Assembly: GCA_937944885.1 (NCBI GenBank)
Contig: CALFBB010000020.1
Coordinates: forward strand, 1-64,000
Length of the DNA stretch: 64,000 nt
Direction of reading: 5' to 3'
Origin: an uncultured cyanobacterium
Lineage (GTDB): Bacteria > Cyanobacteriota > Cyanobacteriia > Thermostichales > Thermostichaceae
The position numbers and the translations under genes were made by a program. Positions 57,676-64,000 of this stretch are shown here, piece after piece (positions within the stretch are counted from its first letter, which is position 1; each line of letters starts with the position of its first letter). The notes below the pieces were generated by a model. That model had not been told where the DNA came from, did not search any database, and saw nothing but the letters and a program-made list of their open reading frames with translations.

Positions 57676-58878
57676 ATGATCGCTCCCTCACTTCGCCCTG
57701 CCGTACAAGCCTTACAGCCGGAGTTGGTGACTTGGCGCCGCCATATCCATAAGTATCCGGAGCTGGGCTTTCGTGAGGAACAGACGGCTGCTTACATTAG
57801 CCAGCGCCTGAAAAGTTGGGGGATCCCTCACAAAACGGGGATTGCCCACACGGGCATTTTGGCCATGATCGAAGGGGAACAACCAGGGCCAACCCTTGCT
57901 CTGCGGGCGGATATGGATGCCTTACCCATCCAAGAGGCCAACGAAGTGGAGTACCGCTCTTGCCTGCCTAACACTATGCACGCCTGCGGACACGATGGTC
58001 ATACTGCCATTGCCATGGGGACGGCCAAGCTGCTGCAACAAAACCGCCAACACCTCAAGGGCAGGATCAAAGTCATCTTTCAGCCTGCTGAGGAAGGTCC
58101 CGGCGGAGCTAAGCCGATGGTGGAAGCGGGGGTCTTAAAAAACCCGGATGTGGAAGGGATCCTTGGCCTGCACCTGTGGAACAACCGCCCTTTGGGGAGT
58201 ATTGGCGTGAAAAGTGGTGCTTCTATGGCCTGTGCGGATCGCTTCCAGATTCAGGTGATCGGCCGAGGCGGGCATGCAGCCATTCCCCATCAGACGGTGG
58301 ATGCCATTGTGGTTGGATCCCAGATTGTTTCGGCTTTACAAACCATTGTTTCTCGCAACGTGGATCCGATGCTGCCGGCGGTGGTGACGGTGGGTCGTTT
58401 TCGAGCTGGAGATACCTTTAATGTCATTGCCCCTACTGCCGAAATCTGCGGTACCGTGCGCAGTTTTCACCCCGATGTGGCCGATCTGATCCCGCGGCGC
58501 ATGGAAGAAATCGTGGCCGGCATTTGCCAAGCCCACGGGGCCACCTACGAATTTCAGTTTGAGCGCCGCTATCCTGCTGTTTACAATGACCCGGCCATGG
58601 CAGAATTGGTCGAGAAATCCGCCCGTCAGGTGCTGGGACCGGATGCCTTGATCGTTCCAGAAATGACCATGGGGGGAGAAGACATCTCCTTCTTTATGAA
58701 TGAGGTACCAGGCTGCTACTTTTTTCTCGGCTCTGCCAATCCTGCCAAGGGTCTAGACTATCCTCATCATCATCCCCGCTTTGATTTTGATGAGGCAGCC
58801 CTTGGTATTGGGGTAGAGCTGTTCCTCCGCTGTATTGAGAACTACACAGGACAAGCCTTAAATGCCTTAAATAATTAA
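57676..58878 (+). CDS. M20 family amidohydrolase (hippurate/IAA-amino acid hydrolase type)
   Basis: 400 residues from ATG 57676. Di-metal hydrolase of the M20D group: WRRHIHKYPELGFREEQTA, LALRADMDALPIQEAN, HACGHDGHTAIAMGTAKLL with the metal Cys-x-His, PAEEGPGGAKPM with the catalytic Glu pair, and late MGGEDISFFMNEVPGC. Family members cleave N-acyl amino acids, hippurate or acetyl-diaminopimelate. The exact substrate is open. Confidence 0.92.
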   Translation: MIAPSLRPAVQALQPELVTWRRHIHKYPELGFREEQTAAYISQRLKSWGIPHKTGIAHTGILAMIEGEQPGPTLALRADMDALPIQEANEVEYRSCLPNTMHACGHDGHTAIAMGTAKLLQQNRQHLKGRIKVIFQPAEEGPGGAKPMVEAGVLKNPDVEGILGLHLWNNRPLGSIGVKSGASMACADRFQIQVIGRGGHAAIPHQTVDAIVVGSQIVSALQTIVSRNVDPMLPAVVTVGRFRAGDTFNVIAPTAEICGTVRSFHPDVADLIPRRMEEIVAGICQAHGATYEFQFERRYPAVYNDPAMAELVEKSARQVLGPDALIVPEMTMGGEDISFFMNEVPGCYFFLGSANPAKGLDYPHHHPRFDFDEAALGIGVELFLRCIENYTGQALNALNN

Positions 58879-58989
58879 GTACAGCTGATTATCTGCAGCA
58901 AAACAGGAGACCCCATCAGCGCCTTGCTGAGCGTTGAGCAGATACCAGCAAAAGAGCCGTAATGGTCATGAATTGACCTTCCATTCCTG

Positions 58990-59571
58990 TTAGGGCCTCA
59001 GCAAATCGGCAGCGCCGGTGCCAGGAATCAGCAAGCGCTGCACCGGTGTGGAAGTTGGACGAGGGGCAACAGGCTCAACATCCTCAGGAATATACAAAGG
59101 GGTCGGGTTGGGATCCCCGCCTAAAGCCAGCAAAATGGCCTTCAGAAGAGCTTGCCGCTGTTGTCGGTTCAGAGACTGTATGACGGCTTTATCCTGTGCG
59201 TAGGGATTCACCGTCAGCCGGTCGGCACCAGGGTAGCGCTGGGCAATCATCGGCTCGTTGGCATCAAAGTAATCAGCTAAGGTGAGCTGCCAATCAAAGC
59301 GGTCGGTTAGGGAACGACCCGCCACCTGCAGGTGATACACCATCATCCGCCGCACCAGGGTATCTTCTTCTGGAGATGGGCCACTACCGTCTGGAGACAC
59401 GTAAGTACTCTCGAGGGGAAAATCCGGCAACATACTGTATACCTGCCGAGCTGCCTCTGGAATCAACCGCAACTGAGCTTGGACAGGCCGAACTCCCCAA
59501 ACCCAGAGGATGCCTAGGGTAATGCCCAAAAGGGGAAGTTGCCACTTTTTCACTCGCTTGTCCCAATTCAT
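58990..59571 (-). CDS. Conserved secreted cyanobacterial protein
   Basis: 193 residues with an N-terminal signal peptide (WQLPLLGITLGILWVWGVRPVQAQ). The mature part has LESTYVSPDGSGPSPEEDTLV, RRMMVYHLQVAGRSLTDRFDW, LADYFDANEPMIAQRYPGAD and NRQQRQALLKAILLALGG. No named family known to me. The proline-rich C-terminus may be disordered. It is 23 bp upstream of... no operon partner; herA lies downstream on the same strand with its own upstream genes, so it is probably separate. Confidence 0.6.
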   Translation of the reverse strand: MNWDKRVKKWQLPLLGITLGILWVWGVRPVQAQLRLIPEAARQVYSMLPDFPLESTYVSPDGSGPSPEEDTLVRRMMVYHLQVAGRSLTDRFDWQLTLADYFDANEPMIAQRYPGADRLTVNPYAQDKAVIQSLNRQQRQALLKAILLALGGDPNPTPLYIPEDVEPVAPRPTSTPVQRLLIPGTGAADLLRP

Positions 59572-59594
59572 TTTTTAGATCCTAACTGGCCAGC

Positions 59595-61319
59595 CTAATC
59601 GATACTTAAACCTTCCACCCTCTCAGCTTGAGGACGCGGTTGCAAAGGAGCCGATTGGAGCAGCCGATCCTGCTGACGGTGAGTTTGAAAGTGGTTTTGC
59701 CAGAGACCAAGAATATCCAGGGTTTCCCCACCGTGTCGGGTGTAACGCTGCCGCACTTTACAGAGTACCGGTGTGTTGACACATACCCCAGAAACAATCA
59801 CTTGCCCTTTACTTAAAGCAGGCAGTTCTTGTAGCAAATCTCGTCCAGCTGCCTCGACACTGTGGCGTAAATTTTCTTGGTCAGAAGGATTGACAATCCG
59901 CATCAAAAACTGGCTCATACACTGGGATAAAATATCAGAATCTAGCTTGCCAGGGCGCTGTGTAATTAGCCCTACTCCCAAACCAAACTTACGCCCTTCA
60001 CTAAGAATTGTTCGCAACACCTGCTTACAGCGAGAGGGTTCATGAGCAGGGGCAAATCGATGAGCCTCTTCTAACAAAATGAAAACAGGATAGGGTAGAT
60101 AATTCTCATCCCTTGGCTCAATCTTACCCTTGTGGGTATTGATGCGAGCATGGTTAGCCTGCCGCAAAATAGCCGCAGCAATGACCTGTTGCTCCTCTTG
60201 GCTAATTTCATTCATCTGTAAAATGGTTACCTGCCCCGGCTCAAATAAATCTTTAGGCGATAAATGTTCCAAGTTGCTGAAATAAGGAGAGCGCTCAATC
60301 TGTTCCAATTTCCACTCTAACGCTGCAGCTGAGGATCCCTGGGATCCATCTTCTGCAGAATCTTCCTCATTGACAGCATCGATTAAGTCTCGAATCGTCC
60401 AACGCACCGGATTCAAGTGGATGGTGTTGCGAAAAGCCTTTTCCAGAAAAGACTTTTGTCGTTCGGTCATTTCCGGCAGCAGGGTGAGAATATCAAAAAA
60501 GTTGAGGGAGGAAACGCGGATTTTAATCTCTTGAGGGGAGAGTACCCTAACTTTAGGACGATACCCATCTTCACCCAAGAACTGAGGATGAGACTGCATT
60601 TCTGCTAAGGTACCATACTCACCATGAGGATCGAAAATAAGAACAGCAGCGCGATTTTTGGGTAGGAGTAGCTCTTCGATCAGCACCCCTGCTGTATAGG
60701 ATTTACCAGATCCTGTACCTGCCAAAATGGCTAGGTGTGTACTAACCATTTCCTTGACATCCAGTACCACGGGCACGGCACCATCATCCCGCAACAGCAG
60801 GCTACCCAAGTGAGCTCCGCCCACTGCTGTCTTATCTCGCTTATTCAAGACGGAGCTCAGCAGTTGATTGGAAGCCAGAAAGACTTTGGTACCCGGATCT
60901 GGGGCACGACGAGGGTTGATAAAGCCCATAGCCCGATGAAAATAGCCGATCACCTCCACGGTGACGGCATAGATTTCCGGATTGGGATGGGTAAAACCTA
61001 CCAAGGCTACAATTGCACTCGGATCAATTTCCGTATCGGCAAAAATACGATCGGGAATGTGATCCAACAGTTGTACTTGGCTAATTTTCCCTAGAATTTG
61101 CAGCAACTGGGATTGGGAATCCTGAACTTCGTAATAGACAAATTCACCCACCTTCACTGCTTGGGTGTTAGAGGTGATGAATACATATTGGTTGGAAGTT
61201 TCTCCAGGGCCTTTGACCGTGCCGATTACCTCCGGAGAGCTATTGAACAAAGAAAGGGTAGCCTCCTGGTAGTGGCCATTGCTGATTGGCTGAGGAGTAT
61301 CTATAGCTCTTTTTGGCAT
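59595..61319 (-). CDS. herA: HerA family DNA-translocating ATPase
   Basis: 574 residues. N-terminal HAS-barrel (about 30-110: VIGTVKGPGETSNQYVF), then a FtsK-HerA ATPase: Walker A ILAGTGSGKSYTAGVLIEE (about 199-217), Walker B YPVFILLEEAHRFAP (409-423), the sensor/arginine region VGLITQRPGKLDSDILSQC, and C-terminal PALSKGQVIVSGV. HerA hexamers pump DNA and work with NurA in end resection; in several bacteria HerA-NurA pairs act in phage defence. Its ATG shares one base with the stop of the upstream gene (TAATG), indicating coupled translation. Confidence 0.94.
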   Translation of the reverse strand: MPKRAIDTPQPISNGHYQEATLSLFNSSPEVIGTVKGPGETSNQYVFITSNTQAVKVGEFVYYEVQDSQSQLLQILGKISQVQLLDHIPDRIFADTEIDPSAIVALVGFTHPNPEIYAVTVEVIGYFHRAMGFINPRRAPDPGTKVFLASNQLLSSVLNKRDKTAVGGAHLGSLLLRDDGAVPVVLDVKEMVSTHLAILAGTGSGKSYTAGVLIEELLLPKNRAAVLIFDPHGEYGTLAEMQSHPQFLGEDGYRPKVRVLSPQEIKIRVSSLNFFDILTLLPEMTERQKSFLEKAFRNTIHLNPVRWTIRDLIDAVNEEDSAEDGSQGSSAAALEWKLEQIERSPYFSNLEHLSPKDLFEPGQVTILQMNEISQEEQQVIAAAILRQANHARINTHKGKIEPRDENYLPYPVFILLEEAHRFAPAHEPSRCKQVLRTILSEGRKFGLGVGLITQRPGKLDSDILSQCMSQFLMRIVNPSDQENLRHSVEAAGRDLLQELPALSKGQVIVSGVCVNTPVLCKVRQRYTRHGGETLDILGLWQNHFQTHRQQDRLLQSAPLQPRPQAERVEGLSID

Positions 61320-61912
61320 TAGCGCATAGCTCCGATTGTCATCTTCCAGGACAGTTCTTTGCTCAGAATCTGTAGGGCCCGCTGTTGAGCTGGATCTACA
61401 AACATTGGAGTGATATCATTCAAAACTTGATAAATCAGATGCTCAGCAAAATTGCCACCGTTGTTCATCAGCAAACCATAGTAGGAGAACTGGGTTTTCC
61501 CTTCGGGATCCTGATGAAAGCCTAGGATTTCCTCTTGACTCATGCGAAAAACAGGGGTGTTTATAGGCACCACCACGCGCGGGATCCCTTGCTTACCATA
61601 GCCATACTGTTCATCCAATGCCCCAATCAAAACCACAGAAAGCAGGGTGCGCACTTCATTTTGCAAATCCGGTGAAAAATATGGATCTGGCTCACTGGAC
61701 AGGCGGGGCCCAGAATTGAGAAACATAGGGTTCAAGAGCTGGGTGTTATAGACCAAGCCGACTGCCCAATGACGTTGCTCATCTTCCAGTTTGACGAAGC
61801 TACCGAAGCCGTAATCATCAGGAGCTGGAGGATTTTTAACTTCTAGAGCATCATCTACTTGCACCACATAGTCGCAGTGATTGTTGGAGCGAACCACTTT
61901 GCCCAGTCTCAT
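61319..61912 (-). CDS. Uncharacterised 197-residue protein between NurA and HerA (HAS-barrel-like start)
   Basis: I do not recognise a named family. The first ~70 residues (LGKVVRSNNHCDYVVQVDDAL, YGFGSFVKLEDEQRHWAVGLVYNT) resemble in layout the HAS-barrel at the start of HerA. The rest is mixed alpha/beta with EVRTLLSVVLIGALDEQYG, IPRVVVPINTPVFRMSQEEI and a helical C-terminus ILSKELSWKMTIGA. No catalytic motif is evident. Its start overlaps the nurA stop by 4 bp (ATGA) and its stop overlaps herA by one base, so all three are made together. It may be an adaptor linking NurA and HerA. Confidence 0.85.
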   Translation of the reverse strand: MRLGKVVRSNNHCDYVVQVDDALEVKNPPAPDDYGFGSFVKLEDEQRHWAVGLVYNTQLLNPMFLNSGPRLSSEPDPYFSPDLQNEVRTLLSVVLIGALDEQYGYGKQGIPRVVVPINTPVFRMSQEEILGFHQDPEGKTQFSYYGLLMNNGGNFAEHLIYQVLNDITPMFVDPAQQRALQILSKELSWKMTIGAMR

Positions 61913-63102
61913 CGCATCCGCCTCCGCTGCAGTTTACTTACCGTTTTACGAGACAGGCGTAAGTTGAGTTTCTCACGAGCTGCCCAATCTTGGATCAGAC
62001 GCAAAAATGCATTGCGATCTTCAGCACGAATCAAAGCCGTTTGATCAGCAGTTTCAATCACATAAGGGTAGCCTCGCCCAATCACCACTTCACTGCGGAC
62101 AACATCCACCAGCCAATCCAAAAGGCCGGCTTCATGAACCCAAAGGGGAATTTCCAGGCGAGCTGGGAAGTTGTCACTGGTACGTAAGTAGACAAAGCCG
62201 ATCCGTTCTCGCATTTCTTGGTAGCAATTGAGGATGCCTTCCTGGGGATTAAGACCACCCGCACGGGCACAGATGAAGAAGGGTGTACGATCCCCCCAAT
62301 TTAGCCAGGGGCTAAGCAATTGTGCATCGTGAAGTTGTGGAGCATCAGGTAAATCAAAGCAGTATTTGAGCAAGGAAACCAGATCAGAGGTGTAGGTGGT
62401 GTCAATGTAGGCCACCAGTGGGATCCGCCTTTGTTGACTAGCCCGCAGCACCGACAGTAGGCACTGCACATAGAAGTCTTGAACCTCCGGCTCAAAGGCT
62501 TCGGCAAAAGTAGCCACTAGAGCCCCATCCAAAAAGGCTAATTTCCGGGATCCCGGCTCTGATTGTTGGATATACTCGTACAGCCTTTCAGTTTCCATTT
62601 GGAAGCGACGCTGATTAACGATTCGTTCTTTAGGCTCCCCACTGCTGTTGGCACTCAAGTCATTTGGACTGAGGACATCCACTTGAATATCTTTTTGGTA
62701 ACTGCCTTGAGCAGAGTGATGGTTCTCGTACCAGCCAATCTGGACTAAAGCAACGGGAATAGAGATGTCTTTACTTGGATAAATCTGGGATCCATCTACT
62801 GCAAAAGTGGAGATACCCTGGATAACCGATTTAACCCATTCACAGCTTTCTTCGTAGTTGCTCCATTGCTGTGAAAAAGGCACCTTCCAACTTCGGTATA
62901 CTTCCCATTCAGCAGTGGGTAGAGACCCTGGGAACATGAATGAGGCTGTCTTTTCGGCAATCTCCAATGCTGACCATTTACATAATTGCTCCATGGCCTG
63001 TCTGTACAAGTCTCTTCGTTCCGACAGACTGCTGTCAAACGTAGCGAAGGCTTCACGCTTCTGATTTAAAACAGCCAGGATGCGATCCGTTCTAAGCACC
63101 AT
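61909..63102 (-). CDS. nurA: NurA domain nuclease
   Basis: 397 residues. NurA is a Mn-dependent 5'-3' exonuclease with an RNase H-like core that acts with HerA. Metal-binding motif one is FAVDGSQIYPSKDISIPVAL (Asp103); motif two LAFLDGALVATFAEAFE (Asp192). The central region YIDTTYTSDLVSLLKY and the late YPYVIETADQTALIRAEDRN match the family layout, with length near the usual 330-400. The start overlaps the stop of the Rad50-like gene by 11 bp. Confidence 0.9.
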   Translation of the reverse strand: MVLRTDRILAVLNQKREAFATFDSSLSERRDLYRQAMEQLCKWSALEIAEKTASFMFPGSLPTAEWEVYRSWKVPFSQQWSNYEESCEWVKSVIQGISTFAVDGSQIYPSKDISIPVALVQIGWYENHHSAQGSYQKDIQVDVLSPNDLSANSSGEPKERIVNQRRFQMETERLYEYIQQSEPGSRKLAFLDGALVATFAEAFEPEVQDFYVQCLLSVLRASQQRRIPLVAYIDTTYTSDLVSLLKYCFDLPDAPQLHDAQLLSPWLNWGDRTPFFICARAGGLNPQEGILNCYQEMRERIGFVYLRTSDNFPARLEIPLWVHEAGLLDWLVDVVRSEVVIGRGYPYVIETADQTALIRAEDRNAFLRLIQDWAAREKLNLRLSRKTVSKLQRRRMR

Positions 63103-64000
63103 AAGAGGGATCCCTCCTTCCTATGGTTGAGTCAAAGCTCCTTTCCAGCCAAATCACATTTTCTGTGACTTGCTCAAAAGTATCATCATGGCTAATCACA
63201 AACAGTTGTTGGAAGGAACGCAGATGGGTAATCGCTTCTGCCAATCGTTGCCGTCGTTGTCGATCCATATTGGTGGTGGGTTCATCAAAGAAAGCAATAT
63301 CCAGCTGTCCCAAAACCTTTAACAAAGCTAGGCGCACTGCCAAAGCTGCACACATTTGCTCCCCGCCGGAAAGGCTAGCAAAGCGTCGCTTCGTGCTACT
63401 GCCCTCTTGCACGCGGATTTCATAGTCTGGTTCCCAAGTTAGACTGACGTTGGGACGGTTAAGGATCTCTCGAAACAGTTGATCAGCAGTATGGTTGATC
63501 TGCTGTAAATAGTATTGGGTAACCTTTGGGCCAGCCTTTTTATAGACCTCTCGACTAAACTTAATAAACCGATGTAGTCTCTCCCTTTTAGAGCGTTCTG
63601 CTTCTAATTCTTTAAGGGTATCTTTCACCTGTTCTAGCTGCTGTATTTTTTCTTGTATTCTTATAAGCTGAGGTGTAAGATTTTCTAGATGTGCCCTGGC
63701 TTCCACCTCCTTAATCTTGGCTGCCTGGAGCAGAGTTTTACAACCTTCGTAGTCCTCCGATTGTAACTGGGAGATGAGTGGATCCTTTTGGGCATGAAGC
63801 TGAGCAATCTGAGTTTGTAGAGTATGCTGCTGTGCTTTTAGGCCCTCCAGAGTTTTCTCTCGTTCCGGTAGCAGCTGAGCAATTGCCTCAGCTTGTAGAT
63901 AGCTCTCGTGGATAGGCCGGTATCGATCCCGTTGTTGTTGCAGGGATCCGATTTCTTGTTCTAGAGGCTCAGTTTCCAAAAGAAACTTTTGTAGCTGTTC
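63092..64000 (-). CDS. Rad50/SbcC-like SMC ATPase, C-terminal part (continues beyond window)
   Basis: The frame is open to the right edge, so only the C-terminal ~300 residues are present. A long coiled coil (about 150 residues: LKAQQHTLQTQIAQLHAQKD, RIQEKIQQLEQVKDTLKEL) leads into the ATPase C-lobe: signature ASLSGGEQMCAALAVRLALL, Walker B LDIAFFDEPTTNMDRQRR with the D-loop, and the H-loop QLFVISHDDTFEQ. This is the Rad50/SbcC pattern. The zinc hook and N-lobe are off-window. First visible gene of the rad50-nurA-X-herA operon; an Mre11/SbcD partner could lie upstream at the right. Confidence 0.92.
   Translation of the reverse strand, partial: EQLQKFLLETEPLEQEIGSLQQQRDRYRPIHESYLQAEAIAQLLPEREKTLEGLKAQQHTLQTQIAQLHAQKDPLISQLQSEDYEGCKTLLQAAKIKEVEARAHLENLTPQLIRIQEKIQQLEQVKDTLKELEAERSKRERLHRFIKFSREVYKKAGPKVTQYYLQQINHTADQLFREILNRPNVSLTWEPDYEIRVQEGSSTKRRFASLSGGEQMCAALAVRLALLKVLGQLDIAFFDEPTTNMDRQRRQRLAEAITHLRSFQQLFVISHDDTFEQVTENVIWLERSFDSTIGRRDPSYGA

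Overview
The window comes from a cyanobacterium, most likely a hot-spring Synechococcus of the Thermostichales type (relatives of strains JA-3-3Ab and JA-2-3B'a). The evidence is the gene set: sqdB (sulfolipid), menG and menC (phylloquinone branch), cyanobacterial speA, a LabA-type NYN protein, a RemA-like protein, several cyanobacteria-only secreted proteins and a 40-residue protein that may belong to photosystem II. The palindrome GGGATCCC and its core GGATCC are scattered very densely over the window, like the HIP1 repeat of other cyanobacteria. The genus-level placement is inference. I saw no rRNA, tRNA, CRISPR array or intact insertion sequence.

Layout. 1-2.9 kb: a decayed amidohydrolase between two copies of a ~225 bp repeat, menG and a secreted protein. 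2.9-6 kb: dnaK then dnaJ. 6.2-8.8 kb: a PstS-like lipoprotein and a secreted beta-propeller protein, with a Pho-box-like site upstream. 9-17.8 kb: speA, prfB (programmed +1 frameshift), menC, a lone phnE-like permease, the 40-residue protein, yraN and a GH10-like protein. 18-25.6 kb: nagZ, a coiled-coil protein, an atypical alkaline phosphatase with three Pho-box repeats upstream, SpoIID/LytB, an MFS exporter and yidD. 26-33 kb: conserved hypotheticals and an NMT1/nitrate-taurine class ABC importer with a fused double permease. 33-43.5 kb: sterol-desaturase/SDR fusion, DUF4397 lipoprotein, thyX interrupted by a mini-intein, a methyltransferase, remA-gmk, speD-speE, sqdB, an HDAC-like enzyme and a small protein. 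44-51.6 kb: lepA-yqeK-rsfS, then an iron-type ABC importer whose fused permease carries a large extra membrane block. 51.6-59.6 kb: NYN protein, glyQ, Anbu peptidase, GTPase, DUF427, PD40 lipoprotein, hisA, M20 amidohydrolase and a secreted protein. 59.6-64 kb: a translationally coupled operon Rad50-like ATPase, NurA, unknown 197-aa protein, HerA, cut by the right edge.

Genes that work together. Phosphate: the propeller-PstS pair and the alkaline phosphatase both have sites matching the cyanobacterial Pho box, so they are probably one PhoB/SphR regulon; sqdB (phospholipid sparing) and the phnE-like permease fit the same theme without a visible Pho box. Polyamines: speA and speD-speE cover the decarboxylase and aminopropyl steps. 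DNA ends: HerA, NurA and the Rad50-like ATPase form a resection or defence module with an uncharacterised fourth partner.

The most unusual items are the four-gene HerA-NurA-Rad50 operon, the ThyX mini-intein, the alkaline phosphatase lacking all three zinc-binding histidines, the enlarged iron-transporter permease and the duplicated ribosome-binding segment at the start of speD.
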